DNA from: an uncultured Haliea sp.
GTDB taxonomy: Bacteria; Pseudomonadota; Gammaproteobacteria; Pseudomonadales; Halieaceae
Direction: 5' to 3'
DNA: 64,000 nt
NCBI GenBank assembly: GCA_913062625.1
Contig: CAJXWP010000002.1
Location: 62,001 to 126,000, forward strand
In this document: positions 18,482 to 26,754 of the stretch, piece by piece
Layout of the letters: every line of letters starts with the position of its first letter
How positions within the stretch are numbered: the first letter of the stretch is position 1
The notes under the pieces: generated by a model
The model's database searches: none
The model's input: only the letters and a program-made list of their open reading frames with translations
Told to the model about the DNA's origin: nothing
Made by a program: the position numbers and the translations under genes

Positions 18482-20007
18482 TACATTCGATCGGTGAGAT
18501 CCCCGCCGAAGCGGCGAAGCGCTATGGCGACTGCACTGCTCTCGTCTTGCCGGACAGAAAGTTGTCGTTCAGCGAACTGGATGCACTGACTAATCGTTGT
18601 GCCAATGCGCTGGTTAATCTGGGGGTAAAGCCCGGCGATCGGGTGACCCTCTATTCCGGTAACTGCTGGGAGTGGATAGTCAGTTACTACGGTGCGCTCA
18701 AAATCGGCGCGGTGATTAACCCTATCAACGTAATGCTGACCCCGGGTGAAGTAGAATTCGTGGCTAACGACTGCGGCGCCAGTGTGATTATTGCCTCATA
18801 TGAGAAAGCGCTCCCTCTACAGGATGTGAAAGAGAAGTCGAAGGTGAGGGAACTGATTGCCTTTGGCGACGAATCGCTGCCTGAAGGCATGCTGTCTTTT
18901 AATGAATTGCTGGAACGGAGCGATGACTCATTTCAGGCAGGTGAGATCGACTCCGACTCTCTGTCTACCATCGGCTATACCTCGGGCACTACCGGGCATC
19001 CGAAAGGCGCTTGCCTGTCGCACCGCAATATTCTGCTGAATGTAGCCATGACGGCACTGATGCACCAACGGTGCGAGCGAGACATCGTCGTTACCGCATT
19101 ACCCTGTCCCCACGTTTACGGCAACGTAGTGATGAGCGGAGCCATACAGAATGGTATGACCCTGGTGCTGCATCCAGCCTTTGAGGAAAAGGCGATTATG
19201 CAGAGTATCCAGGAGCACAAGGCGACCCTGTTCGAAGGGGTGCCTACCATGTACCTATTTATGCTCAATCACCCGGAGCTCGATAATTACGACCTGTCCT
19301 CATTGCGCTGCTGCACTGTCGGTGGCCAGACTATGCCGGTCCCTAAAATGGAAGAGGTAGAGCAGCGCTTTGGCTGCCCGCTGATTGAGCTGTGGGGCAT
19401 GACTGAAATAGGGGGTTTAGGGACAACCTTTGCTTCCAACGGCCCGATCAAACATGGTTCGATCGGTGTTGCGCTGCCTTACACCGAGGCGAGGATCGCC
19501 GATACTGAGGATGCTGAAAAGACCCTGCCGGCTGGGGAGGTTGGAGAACTGATGATTAGGGGCGGCATTGTCATGCAGGGCTACTACGGCAACGAACAAG
19601 CCACACGCGATACGATCGAGGCCGATGGCTGGCTGCATACCGGAGATGTGGCCTCCATGGATGAAGACGGCTGTGTGTTCATCGTCGATCGCAAGAAAGA
19701 TATGATTCTTACCGCTGGTTTTAACGTGTACCCCGCCGAGATTGAACGGGTCGTGGCCGGCCACCCCGACGTGGCCCTGGTGGCGGTGGGCAGTATTCCC
19801 GATGCAGTGAAGGGGGAGCTGGCCAAGGCCTACATAGTACCGAAAACGGGTGCCGCCCCGGATGCGGATGACATCATGGCCTACTGCCGCGAGCACCTGG
19901 CTGCCTACAAGGTGCCCCGTGCTGTGCAGTTTGTCGAGGACTTACCCAAGACCAGCACCGGTAAGGTGATGCGCCGCGAATTAAAAACACTAGATCACAA
20001 TACTTGA
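18478..20007 (+). CDS. Acyl-CoA synthetase (AMP-forming)
   Basis: 509 residues from a GTG at 18478 with AGGAG 8 bases upstream; the long upstream extension of the open frame lies inside the previous gene. The P-loop-like motif TIGYTSGTTGHPKGACLSH, the adenylate-binding LIELWGMTEIG, GWLHTGDVASMDEDG and the C-terminal lysine region PKTSTGKVMRRELK are all present. It activates a carboxylic acid as its CoA thioester. With an aldehyde dehydrogenase directly after it, it probably acts on the acid left once the amine and aldehyde have been oxidised. Chain specificity is not evident. Confidence 0.9.
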   Translation: MIHSIGEIPAEAAKRYGDCTALVLPDRKLSFSELDALTNRCANALVNLGVKPGDRVTLYSGNCWEWIVSYYGALKIGAVINPINVMLTPGEVEFVANDCGASVIIASYEKALPLQDVKEKSKVRELIAFGDESLPEGMLSFNELLERSDDSFQAGEIDSDSLSTIGYTSGTTGHPKGACLSHRNILLNVAMTALMHQRCERDIVVTALPCPHVYGNVVMSGAIQNGMTLVLHPAFEEKAIMQSIQEHKATLFEGVPTMYLFMLNHPELDNYDLSSLRCCTVGGQTMPVPKMEEVEQRFGCPLIELWGMTEIGGLGTTFASNGPIKHGSIGVALPYTEARIADTEDAEKTLPAGEVGELMIRGGIVMQGYYGNEQATRDTIEADGWLHTGDVASMDEDGCVFIVDRKKDMILTAGFNVYPAEIERVVAGHPDVALVAVGSIPDAVKGELAKAYIVPKTGAAPDADDIMAYCREHLAAYKVPRAVQFVEDLPKTSTGKVMRRELKTLDHNT

Positions 20008-20021
20008 TAAGAGAGATTGAT

Positions 20022-21452
20022 ATGAAAATTGATACCGATTTTGCAATGACCATCAATGGCCAGAGCGTTACCACTGAAAATACTCTGCCGGTTTATAACC
20101 CTGCGACCAGAAGCGAATTTGCTCAGGTTCCCAATGCCTCGAAGGCGCAGCTTAATGAAGCTGTCAGTGCGGCGCGTCAGGCGCAGCGTAGCTGGAAAAC
20201 GACATCGCTTGAGGAGCGCCAGGCGGCGATGGAGCGCTTTGCGGATCTGCTTGAGGAGAATGCGGAGGGCATGATGGCACTCCTCACTCGCGAGCAGGGC
20301 AAGCCTCGGGCAGGCGCTGAGTGGGAGGTGTTTGGCTCGGCGACCTGGTTGCGGGCGGTCGCCACCCAGAGGCTGCCGGATGAAATAGTGGAAGAGACTG
20401 ATGAGCGGCGCGTTGTGACCCGATTTACCCCAGTAGGTGTGGTCGGTGCGATTGTTCCCTGGAACTTTCCCATTCTACTGGCGATTTGGAAGATTGCCCC
20501 TGCGCTCATGGCCGGGTGCACCGTAGTCCTGAAGCCGTCTCCCTATACACCGTTATGTGACCTGAAAATGGTTGAGTTGGCACAGCAGGCGTTTCCCGCG
20601 GGTGTGTTGAGTGCGGTCAGTGGTGGTGATGATCTGGGCAAGTGGATCACAGCTCACCCTGATATCAATAAGGTGGCATTTACCGGATCGACGGAGACAG
20701 GTAGACATGTGATGCGCTCAGCAGCCGATACCATTAAGCGTGTGACGCTAGAACTGGGAGGTAATGATCCCGCCATCGTGCTGCCCGATGTCGACGCCAA
20801 GGCCATTGCCCCCGAATTGTTCTGGGCCGCTTTTCAAAACAACGCCCAATTCTGTAACGTCACCAAGCGCCTGTATGTGCACGAGGACGTCTATGATGAT
20901 GTGCGAGATGCACTGGTCGAATTCATCGACGCCAACATCAAGGTCGGCGACGGTACCGCCGCAGACACGGATCTTGGCCCGATTCAAAACTCCATGCAAT
21001 ACGGCAAGGTCAAAGATTACTTCGCGGACTGCCATGCCAATGGCTATCGGTTTGCCGTTGGTGGAGAAATCGATGAGAACGCGACGGGGTGGTTTGTGCC
21101 GGTATCTCTAGTTGATAACCCGCCGGATGATTCCCGAATTGTGCGGGAAGAGCCCTTCGGCCCGATATTGCCCCTGTTGAAATGGTCAGATGAGGACGAT
21201 GTAATAGCCCGCGCCAATGACACCATCTATGGTCTGGGTGCTTCGGTATGGGGTAAAGACCTCGAAGCGGTTGAGCGCATTGGCAGCCAACTTGAAGCGG
21301 GCACTGTTTGGCTGAATGAGGTGCACCAGTACTCACCCTTTCAGGCCTTTGGTGGCCATAAGCAATCCGGGTTGGGCTGTGAGAACTCCCTGCACGGCTT
21401 GATGGAATACACCAACTGGCAGACGACAACGCTGAACAAGCTGGCAAGCTGA
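20022..21452 (+). CDS. Aldehyde dehydrogenase
   Basis: 476 residues from the ATG at 20022; an in-frame TTG at 20004 overlaps the stop of the ligase and is less likely. The motif VVGAIVPWNFPILLAIWKIAPAL, the base Glu244 in VTLELGGNDP and the nucleophile Cys278 in NNAQFCNVTKR are present, as is EEPFGPILPL. It is the last gene of the run from the TonB receptor through the cupin, exported flavoprotein, membrane protein and ligase. It probably oxidises the aldehyde released by the exported amine dehydrogenase. Confidence 0.9.
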   Translation: MKIDTDFAMTINGQSVTTENTLPVYNPATRSEFAQVPNASKAQLNEAVSAARQAQRSWKTTSLEERQAAMERFADLLEENAEGMMALLTREQGKPRAGAEWEVFGSATWLRAVATQRLPDEIVEETDERRVVTRFTPVGVVGAIVPWNFPILLAIWKIAPALMAGCTVVLKPSPYTPLCDLKMVELAQQAFPAGVLSAVSGGDDLGKWITAHPDINKVAFTGSTETGRHVMRSAADTIKRVTLELGGNDPAIVLPDVDAKAIAPELFWAAFQNNAQFCNVTKRLYVHEDVYDDVRDALVEFIDANIKVGDGTAADTDLGPIQNSMQYGKVKDYFADCHANGYRFAVGGEIDENATGWFVPVSLVDNPPDDSRIVREEPFGPILPLLKWSDEDDVIARANDTIYGLGASVWGKDLEAVERIGSQLEAGTVWLNEVHQYSPFQAFGGHKQSGLGCENSLHGLMEYTNWQTTTLNKLAS

Positions 21453-21478
21453 GCTAATGGGTAGCTAATGGAGCTAAT

Positions 21479-21616
21479 GGGGACAGATTTATTTTCCGTC
21501 CTAACATTAGCTTCATGTTCCTGCCCTCACCAACGAAATCGAGTTGCGTACCCGTCAGCGCATTGAGCATCGTTTGCCCGGACGTCCTAGAAAGCTAGAA
21601 AAATCAATCTGTCCCC
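21479..21616 (+). repeat. RAYT-derived short element, copy 1
   Basis: 138 bp bounded by inverted ends (GGGGACAGATTTATTTT... and ...AATCAATCTGTCCCC). Read forward, the right half encodes EIELRTRQRIEHRLPGRPRK and ends LEKSICPL-stop; the RLPGRPRK tail is typical of the C-terminus of REP-associated (Y1) transposases. It is therefore a non-autonomous deletion derivative keeping both ends and the last codons of the transposase. The frame is intact in this copy, unlike copies 2 and 3. GAGCTAATGG precedes copies 1 and 2. Confidence 0.8.
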
Positions 21617-21635
21617 TTTAATAAAGGTGTTTATT

Positions 21636-23378
21636 GTGGAAATTAGATTTCGATCCATTACATTAGCCGCAGCTTTGCTGGTACTGGGAGGGCTGTCGTC
21701 ACCCCTGAGGGCACAGCCAGCCGATTATGTATTCAAAAACGCCAAAGTCTATACATTGAATTCAACGAGCCCCTGGACTGAAGCGGTTGCTGTTCGCGGT
21801 AACAAAATCGCCTATGTGGGTGATAATTCGGGGCTGGCTACCTTGATGTCAGCCAAGACACAGGTGATCGACCTTGAGGGTAGAATGGTCTTGCCCGGGT
21901 TTATTGATACCCACGCGCACCCTGTTTTTGCAGCGGCGGTGGCCCATGGTTTTAGCCTGCCAACAGATGGGGCCATAGAGGACTGGCTCAAAATCATTAA
22001 AGACTATGCGGATGAAAACCCTCAACTTAAAGCGCTCTATGGCCAGGGTTTTTTGGCGGCAACCTTTGGGGTTAATGGTCCAAATAAATCGATGCTGGAT
22101 GAGATTGTTGCCGATAGGCCGGTCGTGCTAATGGATGAAGGTGCACATAGTGCCTGGGTTAACTCAAAGGCTTTCGAATTGGCCGGTATCACCAAAGATT
22201 CCGCTGACCCTGTACCTGGAAAGCATTTTTACAAGCGTGACGCAGAAGGTGAGCTGACCGGCTGGTGCCTGGAAGCCATGACCTTTATGCCCATGATGGA
22301 AAAATTGGGAATACTAAGTGAGAGCACTATTGACGAAGGTGCCGATAAGGTTTTTTCCATGTTTAGTCAATTTGGAATAACCACGATATATGATGCCGGT
22401 TTTTTTCAGTTTGAGCATTTCTCCTATCCCGCTGTGCGTCAATTGGAAAAGAGTGGTCGCTTACCGTTTCGCCTGATCGCTTCAAATATGATCCAGAGCA
22501 CCGCCCATGTTGATTCTGCGATTGAAACCTTAAAAGCCTATCAACAACAGTACAGCTCTGAGCTTATACAGCCTCGCGTGATGAAGATTCATAATGATGG
22601 TACCAAAGAGATCTCTACCGCTGCGCAATTTGAGGACTATGAAAATCAACCCGGCAATAAGGGCAGTGTTTTGCTGGGCGGTGAAAAATTACAGCAATTT
22701 GTTGTCGATATAGATGCCGCAGGTTTTGATGTCCATATTCATGCCATTGGTGATAGGGCGGTTGATGAGGCCTTGGATGCGTTTGAGGCTGTAAGAAAAG
22801 CTAACCCCACCAGTAAGAATCGCTATTCAATTAGTCATACTGAGTTAGTCCGCGATCAGGACTTAAAGCGTCTTGCAGAGCTGAATGTCGTTGCTCAAAC
22901 AACACCCTACTGGTTTGCGACCGATGGTGTTGTCGAGCTTAAATCCGTGGGTGAGTTGCGAGCTGGTAAGCTCTATCGTTTCCGAAAAATCATAGACTCC
23001 GGTGGGCGAGTTACTTTTGGTAGTGATTTTTATGGGCCTATTAGTGGCGATTATTACGGTGTTGCCCCTGTTCTAAATATGGAAATGGGGATGACACGTC
23101 AATATCCGGGTGAAAAATCCATGCCGGTTACACCGCCAGTCAATGCCTTACTGACTTTGGAAGAAATGATTCGCGGTTATACCCTGGATGCAGCTTATCA
23201 GCTGAATATGGAGTCTGAACTCGGCTCAATCGAAGAGGGCAAGCTTGCCGATTTAATTGTTGTCGATAAAAACCTGTTTGCTTTGGATACTTATGATATT
23301 CACAAAGCAAAAGTCGACATGACAATGATGAACGGAAAAATGATCTATCAGCGCCCGCTACTCAAGGAGCAGCTATAG
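21636..23378 (+). CDS. Secreted metal-dependent amidohydrolase (YtcJ-like, Amidohydro_3)
   Basis: 580 residues if the GTG at 21636 is used (AAAGG about 9 bases upstream); a GTG 9 bases earlier is possible. A signal peptide (ITLAAALLVLGGLSSPLRAQ) precedes the enzyme. Metal ligands appear in order: VLPGFIDTHAHP (HxH), HIHAIGDRAVDE, ISHTELVRD and FGSDFYGP; GSIEEGKLADLIVVDKN is the usual C-terminal strand. It would hydrolyse an amide or cyclic imide in the periplasm. The gene lies exactly between two copies of the RAYT-derived element and looks more AT-rich than its surroundings, suggesting acquisition as a block. Confidence 0.88.
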   Translation: MEIRFRSITLAAALLVLGGLSSPLRAQPADYVFKNAKVYTLNSTSPWTEAVAVRGNKIAYVGDNSGLATLMSAKTQVIDLEGRMVLPGFIDTHAHPVFAAAVAHGFSLPTDGAIEDWLKIIKDYADENPQLKALYGQGFLAATFGVNGPNKSMLDEIVADRPVVLMDEGAHSAWVNSKAFELAGITKDSADPVPGKHFYKRDAEGELTGWCLEAMTFMPMMEKLGILSESTIDEGADKVFSMFSQFGITTIYDAGFFQFEHFSYPAVRQLEKSGRLPFRLIASNMIQSTAHVDSAIETLKAYQQQYSSELIQPRVMKIHNDGTKEISTAAQFEDYENQPGNKGSVLLGGEKLQQFVVDIDAAGFDVHIHAIGDRAVDEALDAFEAVRKANPTSKNRYSISHTELVRDQDLKRLAELNVVAQTTPYWFATDGVVELKSVGELRAGKLYRFRKIIDSGGRVTFGSDFYGPISGDYYGVAPVLNMEMGMTRQYPGEKSMPVTPPVNALLTLEEMIRGYTLDAAYQLNMESELGSIEEGKLADLIVVDKNLFALDTYDIHKAKVDMTMMNGKMIYQRPLLKEQL

Positions 23379-23389
23379 AATGAGCTAAT

Positions 23390-23528
23390 GGGGACAGATT
23401 TATTTTTCGTCCTAAGATAAGCTTTATGTTCCTGCACCCACCAAGGAAATCGAGTTGCGTACCCGTCAGCGCATTGAGCATGCGTTTGCCCGGATGTCCT
23501 AGAAAGCTAGAAAAATAAAGCTGTCCCC
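23390..23528 (+). repeat. RAYT-derived short element, copy 2
   Basis: 139 bp, same orientation as copy 1, with ends GGGGACAGATTTATTTTTC and AAAATAAAGCTGTCCCC. Against copy 1 it has an extra G (GAGCATGCG instead of GAGCATCG), which shifts the transposase tail into an early stop. It begins 12 bases after the amidohydrolase stop and ends 57 bases before the alpha/beta hydrolase. Confidence 0.82.
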
Positions 23529-23584
23529 TTTAATCTTAAATCTATCCAATTAGATCAAAAGTGCCTTAGTGTGAGACATGAAGC

Positions 23585-24382
23585 ATGAATATAGAAGTCG
23601 TTACGCATCCAGCGAAAGAGCCAACCAATAGGCCAGCTCTTCTGTTTGTCCATGGCGTCTGTCATGGGGCCTGGTGCTGGGAAGAGTTTTATATGCCGTT
23701 TTTCGCGGAGCAGGGATGGGACTGTTACGCCTTGAGCCTGCGAGGGCACTGTGGCAGTGATGGCAGAGAGAACCTTGATAGTTTTGGCTTGGACGATTAT
23801 GTTGCTGATGTACTGCAGGTAATTGAGCAGGAAGGGATACACCCGATTGTGGTAGGGCACTCTATGGGCGGTGGTATCACACAGCTGCTAATGACACGTC
23901 ATCCTGAAAAGATAGCTGCCGCGGTATTGCTTGCCTCAATGCCCTCCGGTGGGCTGACCCTCATAGAAATGCTAGGTGTACTAAAATATCCGTTAGGAAT
24001 AATAGCGTTGATTAAGCTGCTTATGGGAAGAGGTATAACCCCTAAAGAGGCTATGCGCTTATCGTTTGTGTCAAACAGAGTCACCCAGAATCAGGCCATT
24101 AAATACGCAGCGCTGCTTCAGCCAGAATCCCGTAGGGCTCTTCACGAAATTGCAAATTTGAGCGTACCTGCTGGCAAGGTGGATGTGCCGCTGTTTGTTA
24201 TTGGCTCTAGTCAAGATATCATTTTTCGGCAGCCCGCGGTTTTACGCACAGCTGCTCATTTTGGCACTGAGGCAGTGGTTTTGGACAAAGGCTGTCACAA
24301 CCTGATGGACGATTTTGACTGGCGTGAAAGTGCTGGACATATTCAGCGCTGGTTGTCGGAACAGATTCAGGCTGCTGAGTAA
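23585..24382 (+). CDS. Alpha/beta-fold hydrolase
   Basis: 265 residues. The fold signature is clear: LLFVHGVCHGAWCWEEF (oxyanion side), the nucleophile serine in VVGHSMGGG, an acidic residue in IGSSQDII and the catalytic histidine in DKGCHNLMDD. The group includes esterases and lipases of about this length, without signal peptide. No good ribosome site precedes the ATG. It lies between copies 2 and 3 of the RAYT-derived repeat, like the amidohydrolase between copies 1 and 2. The natural substrate is unknown; an ester or lactone is plausible. Confidence 0.88.
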   Translation: MNIEVVTHPAKEPTNRPALLFVHGVCHGAWCWEEFYMPFFAEQGWDCYALSLRGHCGSDGRENLDSFGLDDYVADVLQVIEQEGIHPIVVGHSMGGGITQLLMTRHPEKIAAAVLLASMPSGGLTLIEMLGVLKYPLGIIALIKLLMGRGITPKEAMRLSFVSNRVTQNQAIKYAALLQPESRRALHEIANLSVPAGKVDVPLFVIGSSQDIIFRQPAVLRTAAHFGTEAVVLDKGCHNLMDDFDWRESAGHIQRWLSEQIQAAE

Positions 24383-24613
24383 GCTGTAAGCGCCCTTATA
24401 TCGACTCCGTTGGTTATTTTTTCGGCCCGTAGAACATTAACCAGTTTGCCCCGTCGTCTATCTTCGACTTTCACGTTTCAGGGTAGCAACGCTTCCAACG
24501 AACAGCGCGAGGGCAATGCGGTCGGGGTGCCTCCAACGTAAAAGTGCCGCTGTGCAGTTTCTTGAGTATTGTTATTCCCCCCCCTGCTGAAGGCATCGCT
24601 TGGGACCACTAAT

Positions 24614-24752
24614 GGGCACAGATTTATTTTTCGTCCTAAGATAAGCTTCATGTTCCTGCACCCGCCAACGAAATCGAGTTGCGTACCCGTCAGCGCATTG
24701 AGCATGCGTTTGCCCGGATGTCCTAGAAAGCTAGAAAAATAAATCTGTCCCC
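24614..24752 (+). repeat. RAYT-derived short element, copy 3
   Basis: 139 bp in the same orientation as the other two. The left end is slightly decayed (GGGCACAGATTTATTTTTC); the right end is AAAATAAATCTGTCCCC. It carries the same extra G as copy 2 and the same TCGTCCTAAGATAAGCTT segment, so copies 2 and 3 are closer to each other than to copy 1. Confidence 0.82.
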
Positions 24753-24753
24753 T

Positions 24754-24870
24754 TTAATCCGATAGTCGTTTTAGCGCGGATTCTGCTGTTGGCATAAAAT
24801 CGATGAAGACCTTGGCGCCGTTATCCCATTGTCCTTGAACTGCGGCGCGGGTGGCGGCCAGTTGCGCCGC
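24754..24870 (-). pseudogene. C-terminal gene remnant
   Basis: On the minus strand about 38 codons read QEAAQLAATRAAVQGQWDNG and end in SALKRLSD followed by TAA. The composition is protein-like and amphipathic, but upstream of it the frame is not supported by any start or family. Its stop codon lies at the outer edge of repeat copy 3. I read it as the tail of a gene lost by rearrangement. The original function is unknown. Confidence 0.35.
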
Positions 24871-24893
24871 CTCTTGTTATTTACGACAGGATC

Positions 24894-24910
24894 TAATAAA
24901 GTATACTATT
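24894..24910. promoter_or_regulatory. AGTATACT element upstream of aldehyde dehydrogenase
   Basis: TAATAAAGTATACTATT carries the palindrome AGTATACT (24900-24907). The same 15-16 base context recurs upstream of other transcription units in this locus. TATACT also fits a sigma-70 -10 hexamer, so this can be an operator, a -10 element or both. It lies 205 bases upstream of the aldehyde dehydrogenase. Confidence 0.55.
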
Positions 24911-25112
24911 CAGAATCGTCAACAAACTAAGCATGCGTGCCCCCGCAGGCTGACATCAGCCCTCATGCCGCTAGCTTCGGTGGATTACTGTTATTGGTGG
25001 TTGTCAGACTCGCTGTCCGCTTCAGGGCAGCGATGTCATCCTAAGTGCGAGATACACAAAACGCTGCAAACGGACCTATTTATAAAGCCATAGAAGTATT
25101 ACTGGAACTGGT

Positions 25113-26540
25113 ATGGAAATGTCAAAAAACGAAAACATGTTGCGATCCATGCTGGAGAAACAGCGAACGGCATTTCTCAGCGACGGTTTTCCCAGCGCCG
25201 AGACCAGGATTGACCGCATAGATCGGGTCAAGGATATTCATATCCGCTACAAGGATCGAATTGTTGAGACGCTGGCTTCGGATTTTGGCGGTCGACCTGC
25301 AGGCCAGTCTCTTGCAACGGACGTGCTCACTACCGTGATAGAAGTTAAGGAAACGCGGGGGAAAATTCGGCGGTGGATGAAACCGCAGCGGCGCAAGACA
25401 CCATTGTTTATGCGCCTGACCGGTGGCAGGGCGGAACTCCAGTTTCAACCCTTAGGGGTGGTGGGCAATATCTCGCCCTGGAACTTCCCAGTGGCTTTGG
25501 CATTTTCGCCCGCCATAGGGGCGCTGGCAGCTGGCAACCGGGTCATGCTGAAGCCTTCAGAAGCGACACCGCAAACGTCTGAGTTGATCAAGGAAATGGT
25601 AGAAAGTGCCTTCGACCCTGCTGAGATGGCTGTGGTCACTGGTGGCGTGGATGTCGCGCAGGGGTTTAGTCAGCTGCCCTTCGATCACCTCGTGTTTACC
25701 GGGGGTCCGGAGATCGCAAAACACGTGATGCGTTCTGCGGCGGACAACTTGGTGCCTGTGACCCTGGAATTGGGTGGTAAGTGCCCGGTTGTGGTCGGCT
25801 CCTCAGCCGATATAAAGATGGTTGCTGACCGGGTTATTGCAACCAAGACATTGAACAGCGGGCAGTTATGCCTCACACCAGACTACATCTTTCTGCCTGA
25901 GGGCACGGCAGAGTCCTTCGTCCAGGAGGCATATAAGGTTCTTGGCAAATGTTACGAGTCGTTGCTGGATAACCCGGATTACACAGCGGTGATTAATGAG
26001 CGACACTGGGAGCGGCTGAAGGGCTATATTGACGATCTGGAAAAACGCGGTACGCGTGTTGAGATTTTCAATCCAGCCAATGAATCTTTCGACAGTCCGG
26101 ACAAGCACAAGTTACCTTTTATGCTGCCGATCGAACCTGATGATGAATCGCTAATCATGCAGGATGAGATTTTCGGCCCCATGCTGTCGATCAAGACCTA
26201 CCACTCACTGGATCAGGTCATCGATTTTATCAATAACAAGCCCCGGCCCTTGGCGCTCTATTATTTTGGCAAGGACAAAGGTGAAATTGAAACGCTTTGT
26301 CAGCGTACAACTTCTGGTGGTATAACAATCAATGATTGTGGGCAACACGTGGCCTGCTCGGACCTGCCTCTGGCGGGTGTGGGTAACAGCGGAATGGGCG
26401 CCTATCACGGCCATCATGGCTTTTTGCAGTTTAGCCACAGCAAGGCTGTGTATCGGCAGGGTTTGCTAAGCATGGGTAAGATAATGAGGCCTCCCTACGG
26501 CACACGAAAGGTCAAGATTTTTGAGTCTATGATCAAGTAG
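25113..26540 (+). CDS. Aldehyde dehydrogenase, coniferyl-aldehyde-dehydrogenase type
   Basis: 475 residues; the start is the ATG at 25113 or the one 6 bases on. The motif VVGNISPWNFPVALAFSPAIGALAAG, the base glutamate in VTLELGGKCP and the nucleophile cysteine in NSGQLCLTPDYI are present. The C-terminal GHHGFLQFSHSKAVYRQG and PPYGTRKVK are typical of the coniferyl aldehyde dehydrogenase branch, which often takes hydrophobic aldehydes. A recurring AGTATACT element lies upstream. It probably belongs with the iron alcohol dehydrogenase and the large catabolic locus to the right. Confidence 0.88.
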   Translation: MEMSKNENMLRSMLEKQRTAFLSDGFPSAETRIDRIDRVKDIHIRYKDRIVETLASDFGGRPAGQSLATDVLTTVIEVKETRGKIRRWMKPQRRKTPLFMRLTGGRAELQFQPLGVVGNISPWNFPVALAFSPAIGALAAGNRVMLKPSEATPQTSELIKEMVESAFDPAEMAVVTGGVDVAQGFSQLPFDHLVFTGGPEIAKHVMRSAADNLVPVTLELGGKCPVVVGSSADIKMVADRVIATKTLNSGQLCLTPDYIFLPEGTAESFVQEAYKVLGKCYESLLDNPDYTAVINERHWERLKGYIDDLEKRGTRVEIFNPANESFDSPDKHKLPFMLPIEPDDESLIMQDEIFGPMLSIKTYHSLDQVIDFINNKPRPLALYYFGKDKGEIETLCQRTTSGGITINDCGQHVACSDLPLAGVGNSGMGAYHGHHGFLQFSHSKAVYRQGLLSMGKIMRPPYGTRKVKIFESMIK

Positions 26541-26548
26541 CGCGTGCT

Positions 26549-26749
26549 GTGCTTGCCCTAGATGCTGGCGGTCGGCGTTTCCGTATCTGTGCTGCGCTGG
26601 CGCGCATGGAGCTTAAGGCTCTGGTGTCGATCCTGACCGAAGAGTGGGCGAGCGAATCTCTACTTAATAAAGATGTTTATTATGGGAATGGCGTGTCGAT
26701 CCATTTTCAAGGCGGTTTATGTAATCTTGTTTTGAGTTCACAGTATTGA
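26549..26749 (+). pseudogene. Remnant of a cytochrome P450 heme-region C-terminus
   Basis: The frame reads DAGGRRFRICAALARMELKA, then LVSILTEEW. This aligns by eye with the P450 cysteine loop and L-helix (GGxHFCIGAxLARMELKxL). The heme-ligand position is arginine instead of cysteine and the following glycine is cysteine. No upstream P450 body is present, so this is a fragment. It sits between the aldehyde dehydrogenase stop and the stop of the convergent alcohol dehydrogenase. Confidence 0.6.
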
Positions 26750-26754
26750 CCAGG

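Larger units (their letters stand above)
24383..25112. other. 730-base stretch without an intact gene
   Basis: This gap holds copy 3 of the RAYT-derived element (24614-24752), a minus-strand C-terminal gene remnant next to it, and one AGTATACT element at 24900. The first 230 bases show no coding pattern I can support. The open frame at 24851-25093 on the plus strand has no family resemblance and crosses the AGTATACT element, so I do not call it. Confidence 0.5.

Noticed and set aside
21479-24752. Calling the three repeats a CRISPR array or an IS element
   Set aside because: Units are about 139 bp, separated by whole genes, with inverted ends and a transposase tail but no complete transposase.
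24851-25093. 80-codon open frame upstream of the aldehyde dehydrogenase
   Set aside because: It crosses the AGTATACT element, has an odd composition with many cysteines and serines, and has no family match.
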